DNA of 10,879 nucleotides from Myxococcales bacterium (GTDB lineage: Bacteria; Myxococcota_A; Polyangia; Nannocystales; Nannocystaceae), in assembly GCA_020431135.1 (NCBI GenBank), contig JAGQIT010000205.1:1-10879 (forward strand). Reading direction: 5' to 3'. This document shows, piece after piece, positions 1 through 7,153 of the stretch (the stretch's first letter is position 1; every line of letters begins with the position of its first letter). The position numbers were made by a program, and so were the translations under genes. A model generated the notes under the pieces. It saw only the letters and a list, made by a program, of their open reading frames with translations, was not told the DNA's origin and did not search any database.

Positions 1-147
1 CTGCCCCGCGGTGAGGCGCGGATGCCTTTGCGCATGCAAGCGCAGCGCGCAGCACGTCGGGTGCGGATCGCCGTTCTGTGGGCCTCGCCGCGGCGCCTCG
101 CCGGCCGCCCGTGGACGCCCCCCGCGACCGCTGCTAGGGACTCGGCC

Positions 148-1236
148 ATGCGCGTTCCTGACCACCGCCCGCTCCTCGCCCTCCCCCTCCTCCTCGGCCT
201 CGCCTGCGGCGACTCGACCGTCGGCTCGGCGACGGACGACGCGACCTCGACCACCCAAGGCGGCGACACGACCTCGACCTCCTCGACCTCCTCGACCTCC
301 GACGCCAGCGCTTCCTCCGGCGAGGCGTCGACGAGCGACAGCAGCGGCGCGTCGACGACCTCCGCGACCGCGACCTCGACGACGACCGACGCGAGCGACT
401 CGGCGACGACCTCGACCTCGACCTCGACCACCCAGGGCAGCGACGCGACCACCACCGGCGGCGTCGAGATCACCGACTTCGGGATGCCCGGCCCCTTCGC
501 GGTCGACACGAGCGACGGCTCGACGCCGGTCGGTGACGGCTGCCAGATGAGCTACACGCTCTACACCCCGGCCGGCGTCGACGGCGGACCGCTCGCGGTC
601 GTCGCCCACGGGTTCACGCAGAGCAAGGGGAACATGGCCCAGATCGCCGCCCGGATCGCCAGCCACGGCGTCCGCACCGTCGCCGTCGATCTCTGCCACG
701 CGTCGATCATCGACACAGATCACCCGCAGAACGGCGTCGACCTCACGCTCCTCGCCAAGGCCCTCGCGCCCGGCGGCGACGTGATCTACGTCGGCTACTC
801 CGCCGGCGGGCTCGCGACCTTCCTCGCCGCCGCGAGCGACGACGACACGCGCGCGCTCCTCGGCCTCGATCCCGTCGACGCCGACGGCCTCGGGGCCGCG
901 GCCGCCCCCGGCGTCGACGCGCCGACCCTCGCCCTCCACGGCGAGGCCGGGAGCTGCAACAACAACGGCGACTCCTTCGGCCTCGCCAAGCTCGTCCCCG
1001 GCGGCTGGGCCCTGCGCACGGTCGGCGGGAGCCACTGCGACTTCCAGCAGGACGAGGGCTTCGCCTGCGGCCTGTGCGGCCCGAACCATCCCGACGTCCG
1101 CGCGCTGATCGCCTCGCTCAGCGCGGCCTTCGTCGCCTGGCAGGCCGGCGTCGATCCGACCGGCGAGGCCTGGGTGACCATCGGCGGCGAGCGCTACCTC
1201 GAGCTCGTCGCCGACGGCGCGATCGGGCCCCTGTGA
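148..1236 (+). CDS. Chlorophyllase-like alpha/beta-hydrolase lipoprotein
   Basis: A predicted 362-residue exported serine hydrolase, probably anchored in the outer membrane or envelope. Seen: an N-terminal hydrophobic stretch ending LLGLACG (lipobox, Cys20), then a stalk of almost only Ser, Thr, Ala, Asp and Gly (about 24-103), then a hydrolase domain (about 130-335). The nucleophile elbow is GYSAGG (Ser218), the likely acid lies in GLDPVD (Asp241 or Asp244), and the likely base is His296 in GGSHCDF. HGF at 154-156 probably helps form the oxyanion hole. GLDPVD after the nucleophile elbow is characteristic of chlorophyllase-type esterases, so an ester substrate is likely, but none can be named. 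The domain has six further cysteines (132, 183, 270, 297, 307, 310), which fits disulfides outside the cytoplasm. ATG 148 is chosen because it gives a clean signal peptide and has AGGGA at 136-140, seven bases upstream. The frame is open further upstream, but that extension is Arg-rich and would bury the signal. Family call fairly sure; substrate unknown. Confidence 0.85.
   Translation: MRVPDHRPLLALPLLLGLACGDSTVGSATDDATSTTQGGDTTSTSSTSSTSDASASSGEASTSDSSGASTTSATATSTTTDASDSATTSTSTSTTQGSDATTTGGVEITDFGMPGPFAVDTSDGSTPVGDGCQMSYTLYTPAGVDGGPLAVVAHGFTQSKGNMAQIAARIASHGVRTVAVDLCHASIIDTDHPQNGVDLTLLAKALAPGGDVIYVGYSAGGLATFLAAASDDDTRALLGLDPVDADGLGAAAAPGVDAPTLALHGEAGSCNNNGDSFGLAKLVPGGWALRTVGGSHCDFQQDEGFACGLCGPNHPDVRALIASLSAAFVAWQAGVDPTGEAWVTIGGERYLELVADGAIGPL
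274..300 (+). repeat. Three perfect 9-bp tandem repeats in the stalk
   Basis: The unit TCGACCTCC occurs three times without a mismatch (274-282, 283-291, 292-300). Each copy encodes Ser-Thr-Ser, residues 43-51 of the hydrolase lipoprotein. The unit is a multiple of three, so copy-number change would lengthen or shorten the stalk without a frameshift. Confidence 0.9.
409..429 (+). repeat. 6-bp tandem repeat (ACCTCG, 3.5 copies) in the stalk
   Basis: ACCTCG is repeated at 409-414, 415-420 and 421-426, followed by ACC. It encodes alternating Thr and Ser near the end of the stalk of the hydrolase lipoprotein and is again in frame. Confidence 0.85.
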
Positions 1237-1477
1237 TCGCCGGCCGGATCCCCCCTCAAGATCTCCCGCGCGCCGATGCGGAGGTCGCGGTGACGCGCGC
1301 CTCCACAGCCCTCCCGTCGCGCGATCGCCCGCGCCTGAGGGGCCACGCCGAGCGATTTCGTGCGCTCGTATGTGGACCTCAGCACTCGTGGCGAGCGAAG
1401 TCGGCCGTCCTCACCGAAGATCTTGCCGCTGCATGGAAACGAGCGCGGAACCTGGAGGGTGTGAACAGAGCGCGGGG

Positions 1478-1498
1478 CAGCATACGATGCTGGCAGCA
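1478..1498. promoter_or_regulatory. Overlapping dyad symmetry upstream of the kinase gene
   Basis: CAGCAT-ACG-ATGCTG (1478-1492) is a perfect 6-bp inverted repeat. Its right half pairs equally well with the next five bases of the TGCTG-G-CAGCA palindrome (1488-1498), giving three arms and two exclusive pairings. The site ends 13 bases before ATG 1512. It could be an operator or a leader RNA switch. No convincing -35/-10 pair was found in the 275-bp gap 1237-1511. Confidence 0.4.
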
Positions 1499-1511
1499 CC
1501 TCCGCGCCGTG

Positions 1512-4500
1512 ATGTTCCCTGGCTATCGAGTCGTCGAGACCCTCCACGAGGGCAGCAACGCGATCGTTCTCCGCGGCGAGCGCGTCGCCGACGGACGTCA
1601 GGTGATCCTCAAGCGCCTCGCCGAGGACTACCCGTCGCCCGAGCGCCTCGCCTCCTTCCGCCAGGAGTATGAGATCAACCGCAAGGTCTCCGAGCGGGCG
1701 GAGCAGTGCTCGCTCGAGCGGATCGGCAACGACTGGCTGATGGTTCTCGAGGACGCCGGCGGCGTCTCCCTCGATCGCCTCGGCATCGCCGGCAGGCTCG
1801 ACATCGTCGACTTCCTCCGCCTCGCCCTGCGGATCACCGAGACGGTCGCCGCGGTCCACGGCCACCTGATCATCCACCGCGACATCAACCCGGCGAACAT
1901 CACCCTCAACGAGGACTCGGGCGCCGTCCGCCTGATCGACTTCGGGGCGTCGACGCTGCTCTCGCGCTCGAACGCCAGCTTCTCGAACCCGGCGATGCTC
2001 GAGGGGACGCTCCCCTACATCGCCCCCGAGCAGACCGGCCGGATGAACCGGACGGTCGACCTCCGCGCCGACCTCTACTCCCTCGGCATCACCCTCTACG
2101 AGCTCCTCGTCGGCAAGACGCCCTTCACCACCGACGACCCGCTCGAGCTCGTGCACAGCCACGTCGCCAAGCTGCCGCCCGACCCCCGCGAGTTCCGCCC
2201 GAAGATCCCCGAGGTCGTCGCGCGGATCATCCTCAAGCTCCTGGCGAAGAACGCCGAGGAGCGCTACCAGTCGGCGCTCGGCCTCCACCACGACCTCAGC
2301 CGCTGCCTCGAGCTCGCCGAGGAGGGCGCCGAGATCGCCTTCGAGCGCCTCGGCGAGCGCGACGTCAGCGATCGCCTGCACATCCCCGAGACCCTCTACG
2401 GCCGCGGCGTCGAGCTCACGTCGCTCCTCGCCGCCTTCGAGCGCGTGCGCACCGGCGGCTGCGAGATGGCGGTCGTCGCCGGCGCCCCGGGGATCGGCAA
2501 GTCGGCGCTGGTCCGCGAGCTCTACGGGCCGATCACCCGCGCCCGCGGCTTCTTCGTCTCGGGGAAGTTCGACCAGTTCAACCGCAACGTCCCCTACTCG
2601 TCGCTGATCCAGGCGTTCCGCGCCCTCGTCCGCCAGCTCCTCACCGAGCCGCCGGCGCGGATCGCCGGCTGGCGCCAGAAGATCCTCGACGCTCTCGGTC
2701 CCAACGGACAGGTGATGATCCGGGTCATCCCGGAGGTCGAGCTGATCACCGGGCCGCAGCCCGACGTCCCCGACCTCCGGCCGGAGGACGCCCAGAACCG
2801 CTTCAACCTGTCGTTCCAGGCGTTCATCCAGGTCTTCACGAGCGCCAAGCACCCGCTCGTCGTCTTCCTCGACGACCTCCAATGGGCCGACCGCGCGTCG
2901 CTCGACCTCCTCGAGGTGCTGCTGTCGTCGAGCCACACGGGCCACCTGCTGATCGTCGGCGCCCACCGGAGCAACGAGGTCGACGTCTCGCACCCGCTGC
3001 GGATGACCCTCGAGCGGATCCGTCGCCGCGGCGTCGCCCTCTCCGAGATCGACCTGCCGCCGCTGCGCCAGGAGCACGTCGCCGCGCTGCTGAGCGACGC
3101 CCTGTCGTGCGAGAGCGCCGAGGTCGAGGCGCTCGCCGCCCTCCTCACCGAGAAGACCGGCGGCAACCCCTTCTTCGTCGGCGAGTTCCTCCGCCACCTC
3201 TACGACGACGGCCTCGTCGGCCTCGACACCGGCTCCGGCCGCTGGCGCTGGGACCTCGAGAAGATCCGCCAGCGCAACATCACCGAGAACGTCGTCGAGC
3301 TGATGTCGCAGAAGGCCCGCGACCTCGACGAGGCGGTCCAGCAGACGCTCAAGTACGCGGCCGCGCTCGGCAACCGCTTCGACCTCGAGGCGGCGATCAA
3401 GACCGCCGACCTGGCGGCCAACGCGGTCGTCCGCGCGCTGTGGAAGGCGCTGCAGGCCGGCTTCATCTCGCCGGTCGGCGAGGCGCCGCCGCTCCTCAAC
3501 CTCGACCTCGAGGGCGAGGGCAACGCGATCCCGGCCGCCGAATTCCGCTTCACCCACGACCGGATCCAGCAGGCGCTCTACGCCCTGATCCCGCCCGAGG
3601 ATCGGCCGCTCCTCCACCGCAAGATCGGCCGGCACCTCCTCGAGAACACGGCGCCGTCGCGGCTGCGCTCGGTGATCTTCGCGATCGTCGGCCACCTCAA
3701 CCGCGCCCGCGACAAGGTCAAGGGCTGGGACGAGCGCCTCGAGCTCGGCCGCCTCAACCAGCTCGCCGGCGAGCGGGCCGTCGACGCCGCGGCCTTCGCC
3801 GCCGCCTACACCTACTACAAGGCCGGCGCCGACGCCCTCGGCGCGGAGGGCTGGCTCCACGCCCGCGACCTCAGCTTCACGCTCCACCTCGGCGCCGCCG
3901 AGTCGGCGTGCATGATCAGCGAGTTCGAGGCGATGGAGGCGCACACCGGCGACCTCCTCGGCCACACCTCGGACCTCCTCGAGCGGGTCAAGATCCGCGA
4001 GATCCAGATCCAGGCGAAGACGATCCAGGTCGACCTCCCGGGCGCCCTGGCGATGTCCGTCGACACCCTGCGCGAGCTCGGCGTCCGCATCCCGCGGGGC
4101 CCGAGCAAGCTCGACGTGATGGCGGCGATCCTCAAGACCAAGGCCGCCCTCGCCGGCAAGCGCTTCGCCGACTTCGCGTCGCTGCCGGAGGCCACCGACC
4201 CGCGCCTCCTCGCCCGCGCCGAGGTCATCGCCAACGCGGTGTCGTCGGCCTACCGCAGCGACCCCAACACCTTCATCCTCCTCATCCTCGAGCTGGTGAA
4301 GCAGTCGGTGCGCTCCGGCAACACGCCGGCGTCGGGCTTCGCCTACGCCTGCTACGCGCTGATCCTCGCCGGCGCCCTCGGCGACATCGACGGCGCCAAG
4401 CGCCTCTACCCGGTCTGCGACGAGATGGTCGAGTGGCCGCTGACCCGGCCCTTCAAGTCGAAGACGCTCTTCTTCATCGGCAACTTCGTCGTCTCGTGGA

Positions 4501-6695
4501 TCGAGCACCCGGAGGTCAGCGCCGAGCGCCTCTACGACGGCTACCTCAGCGGCCTCGAGATCGGCGACCTCGAGTACGCGTCGCACTGCGGCTACCTGCG
4601 CTGCTACTTCCTCCACCGCTCGGCCGAGAACCTCCGCGAGCTCCAGGTCGACCTCCAGCAGATGGCCGACGCCCTCGAGCCGCTCGCCCAGGGGCGCTCG
4701 CCGGAGCTGTGCAACATGTACCTCCAGGTCGCCAAGAACCTCCGCGGCGACTGCGACAACCCGCTGCGCCTGATCGGCGAGAAGTTCGACATCGACGACA
4801 ACCTCCGCGAGAGCTACCGCCTCCGCGACACGCGGGCGATCGTCGAGGCGTCGGTGCAGAAGCTCTACGTCCAGTTCATCCTCGGCGACCGCATCGGCGC
4901 CCGCGAGACCGCTGACCGGATCCCCGAGCACCTCGCCCAGGTCCCCGGCTTCGCGCCGGCCGCGGAGTCGCGCTTCTGGGACGCGCTCCTCGTCCTCCAG
5001 GAGCTGCCGGAGCTCAGCGGCTGGGCGAAGATCGGGGCGCGCCGGCGGGTCCTCGCCAACCTCACCAAGCTGCGCAAGTGGGGCGAGTCGACGCCCGCCG
5101 CCTACCGCCACCTCTGCCTCCTCATCGAGGCCGAGCTCGCCCGCGTCGAGGGGCGCAGCGGCGAGGCCCGCGAGATCTACGACCAGGCCTTCGCCGCCGC
5201 CGGCGAGCAGCGCATGCCGCGGGACCAGGCGCTGATCGCCGAGGTCACCGCCGCGTTCTACCGCGAGGGCGGCTTCGACAACCTCGCCAACCACTTCGTC
5301 AAGCTCGCCCACCGCATCTACCTGCGCTGGGGCGCCGCGGCGAAGGTCAAGAAGATGGAGGAGGAGCACCCCTTCCTCATCTCCAAGCCGACGGTGAACC
5401 TCGCCCGCGGGGCGACGATCAACGCGACGGTCGCCCTGTCGTCGACCCTCGATCTGACCAGCGTCCTCCGGGCGTCGCAGGCGATCTCCCGCGAGATCGT
5501 CCAGGGCAAGCTCCTCGCCATCCTCATCAAGGTCGTCCTCGAGTCGGCGGGGGCCGACCGCGGCCTCCTCCTCCAGAGCCGCGAGGGCGCCTGGGTGGCG
5601 ACCGTCGAGGGCCAGATGACCGCCGACGGCCTCGCCGTCGACTTCGACCTCGACGCCGACGGCGACCGCCTGCCGCTGTCGATGCTCCACTACGTCGCCC
5701 GCACCCGCGAGGTCGTCGTCCGCGACAAGCCCGACGCCGGCAGCACCTTCTCGGACGACTCCTACCTCGTGCGCAACCGGATCCGCTCGATCCTGTGCAC
5801 GCCGCTGGTCAACCAGTCGCGCCTCGTCGGCATCCTCTACCTCGAGAACTCGGTGAGCGACGGCGCCTTCTACCAGGCGCGCCTCGCCTTCCTCGAGATG
5901 CTCGCCGCGCAGATGGCGACCTCGCTCGAGAACGCCGACCTCTTCGCCAACCTCGAGCGCAAGGTCGACATGCGGACCGCCGAGCTCAGCGAGGCCAACG
6001 ACCTCCTCCAGTCGAGCAACCAAGAGCTCGACGCCTTCGCTCGCACCGTCGCCCACGACCTCAAGAACCCGCTCGGGACGATCGCCGGCTACGCCCGCTA
6101 CCTCCTCGACGACATCGCCGACATCGGCCAGGAGGAGGTCGTCGAGGTCCTCGAGCGGATCGCCCAGACCGGCGACCAGTCGGTGCGGATCGTCAACGAG
6201 CTCCTCCTCCTGGCGAGCGTCCGCAAGGGCGCGATCCAGATGGCGAAGATCAGCATGGGCGAGGTCGTCGACGGCGCCCTCGGCCGCCTCGACGCGATGA
6301 TCAAGGAGTACAACGCCGAGATCATCAAGCCCACCGCGTGGCCGGCGGCCCTCGGCCACGCGCCCTGGGTCGAGGAGATCTGGGCCAACTACATCAGCAA
6401 CGCGCTCAAGTACGGCGGCCGCCCGCCGATCGTCGAGGTCGGCTCCGACACCCTCGCCGACGGGACGATCCGCTTCTGGGTCCGCGACAACGGCCCCGGG
6501 ATCACCGTCGAGGAGCAGCGCAACGTCTTCGCCGAGTTCACCCGCCTCGAGGGCGCCCGCGCCGACGGCCACGGCCTCGGCCTGTCGATCGTCAAGCGGA
6601 TCGCCGATCGCCTCGACGGCGCCGTCGGCCTGTCGAGCGAGCTCGGCGTCGGCAGCCTCTTCTACTTCACGCTGCCCGCCGCGCCCGCGGAGTGA
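1512..6695 (+). CDS. Trifunctional Ser/Thr kinase – ATPase – sensor histidine kinase
   Basis: A 1727-residue soluble signalling protein; no membrane segment was seen. Order: (a) Ser/Thr kinase, about 5-270, with a Gly-loop near EGSNAIVLRG, Lys34 in VILK, catalytic Asp124 in HRDINPANI, DFG at 143-145 and APE at 171-173. (b) AAA/NACHT-like ATPase, about 295-600, with Walker A GAPGIGKS (324-331) and Walker B VVFLDDLQWAD (Asp454/455). (c) Long helical TPR-like region, about 700-1290. (d) GAF domain, about 1310-1475. (e) Short coiled linker, then HisKA with His1515 in AHDLKNPLG. (f) HATPase with N-box NYISNALKYG, G1 DNGPGI (1659-1664) and G2 GHGLGLS. This matches the trifunctional kinase family of myxobacteria and cyanobacteria (HstK-like), at its usual size. 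Asn126 replaces the Lys of canonical HRDxKxxN; from memory this is usual in the family. No receiver domain is present, so the phosphate acceptor is elsewhere. ATG 1512 (or GTG 1509) fits the family N-terminus (FPGYRVVETL), but no good Shine-Dalgarno precedes it. The frame is open back to 1074, inside the hydrolase gene, but that part has no recognisable domain. Confidence 0.93.
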   Translation: MFPGYRVVETLHEGSNAIVLRGERVADGRQVILKRLAEDYPSPERLASFRQEYEINRKVSERAEQCSLERIGNDWLMVLEDAGGVSLDRLGIAGRLDIVDFLRLALRITETVAAVHGHLIIHRDINPANITLNEDSGAVRLIDFGASTLLSRSNASFSNPAMLEGTLPYIAPEQTGRMNRTVDLRADLYSLGITLYELLVGKTPFTTDDPLELVHSHVAKLPPDPREFRPKIPEVVARIILKLLAKNAEERYQSALGLHHDLSRCLELAEEGAEIAFERLGERDVSDRLHIPETLYGRGVELTSLLAAFERVRTGGCEMAVVAGAPGIGKSALVRELYGPITRARGFFVSGKFDQFNRNVPYSSLIQAFRALVRQLLTEPPARIAGWRQKILDALGPNGQVMIRVIPEVELITGPQPDVPDLRPEDAQNRFNLSFQAFIQVFTSAKHPLVVFLDDLQWADRASLDLLEVLLSSSHTGHLLIVGAHRSNEVDVSHPLRMTLERIRRRGVALSEIDLPPLRQEHVAALLSDALSCESAEVEALAALLTEKTGGNPFFVGEFLRHLYDDGLVGLDTGSGRWRWDLEKIRQRNITENVVELMSQKARDLDEAVQQTLKYAAALGNRFDLEAAIKTADLAANAVVRALWKALQAGFISPVGEAPPLLNLDLEGEGNAIPAAEFRFTHDRIQQALYALIPPEDRPLLHRKIGRHLLENTAPSRLRSVIFAIVGHLNRARDKVKGWDERLELGRLNQLAGERAVDAAAFAAAYTYYKAGADALGAEGWLHARDLSFTLHLGAAESACMISEFEAMEAHTGDLLGHTSDLLERVKIREIQIQAKTIQVDLPGALAMSVDTLRELGVRIPRGPSKLDVMAAILKTKAALAGKRFADFASLPEATDPRLLARAEVIANAVSSAYRSDPNTFILLILELVKQSVRSGNTPASGFAYACYALILAGALGDIDGAKRLYPVCDEMVEWPLTRPFKSKTLFFIGNFVVSWIEHPEVSAERLYDGYLSGLEIGDLEYASHCGYLRCYFLHRSAENLRELQVDLQQMADALEPLAQGRSPELCNMYLQVAKNLRGDCDNPLRLIGEKFDIDDNLRESYRLRDTRAIVEASVQKLYVQFILGDRIGARETADRIPEHLAQVPGFAPAAESRFWDALLVLQELPELSGWAKIGARRRVLANLTKLRKWGESTPAAYRHLCLLIEAELARVEGRSGEAREIYDQAFAAAGEQRMPRDQALIAEVTAAFYREGGFDNLANHFVKLAHRIYLRWGAAAKVKKMEEEHPFLISKPTVNLARGATINATVALSSTLDLTSVLRASQAISREIVQGKLLAILIKVVLESAGADRGLLLQSREGAWVATVEGQMTADGLAVDFDLDADGDRLPLSMLHYVARTREVVVRDKPDAGSTFSDDSYLVRNRIRSILCTPLVNQSRLVGILYLENSVSDGAFYQARLAFLEMLAAQMATSLENADLFANLERKVDMRTAELSEANDLLQSSNQELDAFARTVAHDLKNPLGTIAGYARYLLDDIADIGQEEVVEVLERIAQTGDQSVRIVNELLLLASVRKGAIQMAKISMGEVVDGALGRLDAMIKEYNAEIIKPTAWPAALGHAPWVEEIWANYISNALKYGGRPPIVEVGSDTLADGTIRFWVRDNGPGITVEEQRNVFAEFTRLEGARADGHGLGLSIVKRIADRLDGAVGLSSELGVGSLFYFTLPAAPAE

Positions 6696-6864
6696 GCGGC
6701 GACGCCGTCCCGCGCGCGCCGACGCGGCGTGTGCACCTCGGTCCGCCGACAGAGGGCGACGCGACGCGCTCGTCGCTCGACCGACGCTTGAGGCGGCTCG
6801 GCGCGCCCCCATCGCCCGCGTCGACGCGGCCGCCGTGAGCGGCTGTTCGTCGCGTCCGCGTCGA

Positions 6865-6884
6865 CGAGGTCGACCGAGGTCGAC
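6865..6884 (+). repeat. 10-bp perfect tandem repeat
   Basis: CGAGGTCGAC occurs twice back to back (6865-6874 and 6875-6884) in the gap between the kinase and vWA genes. Each copy contains the palindrome GGTCGACC or part of it. Function unknown. Confidence 0.8.
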
Positions 6885-6919
6885 GCGAGGCCGCGGCCCA
6901 TCGCCGACAGGGCGTCCGC

Positions 6920-6939
6920 GACGCGACGCGACGCGACGC
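6920..6939 (+). repeat. Four tandem copies of GACGC
   Basis: A 5-bp unit is repeated four times without mismatch in non-coding DNA. It is a possible slippage tract with no evident role. Confidence 0.85.
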
Positions 6940-7031
6940 TCGAAGAGCCCGCGCGCGCGCGACCCCTCAAGACGCGACGCCTCCGCCGTCGATTCAACGC
7001 GTCGGCACAATCGCTAGAGACACCGCGGCAG

Positions 7032-7056
7032 CTCGCGTCGCGAGGCGTCGCCGCCT
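7032..7056. promoter_or_regulatory. Overlapping palindromes upstream of the vWA gene
   Basis: CTCGCG-T-CGCGAG (7032-7044) is a perfect 6-bp dyad. It overlaps a second stem, AGGCG-TCGC-CGCCT (7043-7056). A further 10-bp palindrome CGCGGCCGCG lies at 7071-7080. Such motifs arise more often by chance in GC-rich DNA, so a regulatory role is tentative. Confidence 0.3.
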
Positions 7057-7098
7057 ACACGCTCACACCTCGCGGCCGCGCGCCCACGCGGTCGCTCT

Positions 7099-7110
7099 GA
7101 CAATTTTGTC
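7099..7110. promoter_or_regulatory. AT-rich dyad, operator candidate for the vWA gene
   Basis: GACAA-TT-TTGTC is a perfect 5-bp inverted repeat with an AT-rich centre in an otherwise GC-dominated gap. It sits 43 bases before ATG 7154. It could be a repressor or activator site or part of the core promoter. The binding protein is unknown. Confidence 0.4.
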
Positions 7111-7112
7111 GA

Positions 7113-7132
7113 CCGCGGGGGAACCTCCGCGG
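7113..7132 (+). promoter_or_regulatory. Leader hairpin abutting the vWA ribosome binding site
   Basis: CCGCGGGG pairs with CTCCGCGG (8 bp with one G-U pair) around a GAAC loop. The 3' arm ends with the first two bases of a Shine-Dalgarno-like GGAGGG (7131-7136), so the fold could partly hide it. If transcription starts upstream of 7113, the hairpin would be in the mRNA. Confidence 0.45.
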
Positions 7133-7152
7133 AGGGTCGCTGTCTTGAGGAG
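7131..7152 (+). promoter_or_regulatory. Two alternative Shine-Dalgarno sites that decide the vWA start
   Basis: GGAGGG (7131-7136) stands eight bases before an in-frame TTG at 7145. GAGGAG (7147-7152) stands only one base before ATG 7154, which is unusually close. The two starts differ by three residues (an added N-terminal Met-Arg-Ser), so either gives essentially the same protein. Confidence 0.5.
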
Positions 7153-7153
7153 C

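Larger units (their letters stand above)
6696..7153. other. Intergenic region with repeats and palindromes, no gene seen
   Basis: 458 bp between the kinase and vWA genes with no credible coding frame. A weak stem ACGCCG/CGGCGT (6702-6707 with 6725-6730, 17-base loop, no T-run) could help end kinase transcription. The middle holds simple repeats (6865-6939) and a GC dinucleotide run near 6951-6961. The last 120 bp hold stacked palindromes. A poor promoter-like pair, TTCAAC (6993-6998) and TAGAGA (7015-7020) with a 16-base spacer, is too weak to call. Confidence 0.6.

Noticed and set aside
22..147. Earlier start for the hydrolase lipoprotein
   Set aside because: It would put 42 Arg/Ala-rich residues before a good lipoprotein signal peptide. 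ATG 148 has its own upstream AGGGA.
1074..1511. Upstream extension of the kinase frame
   Set aside because: It overlaps the hydrolase gene, is Arg-rich and has no domain; the family N-terminus begins at about 1512.
1706..6838. Long plus-strand frames (1706-4915 and 5078-6838) overlapping the kinase gene
   Set aside because: Pro/Arg-rich low-complexity translations in a shifted frame. They are shadows of GC-rich coding DNA.
6865..6961. CRISPR-like or mobile-element repeats
   Set aside because: The units are only 5 and 10 bp, directly tandem and without spacers, with no transposase or terminal inverted repeats nearby.
1194..7010. A 1938-codon open frame on the minus strand, antisense to the whole kinase gene
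   Set aside because: It consists almost entirely of Arg, Val, Asp, Glu, Leu, Gly and Ala with no domain motifs. That is what an antisense frame of a strongly GC-biased gene gives, while the plus-strand frame has every kinase, ATPase and histidine kinase motif.
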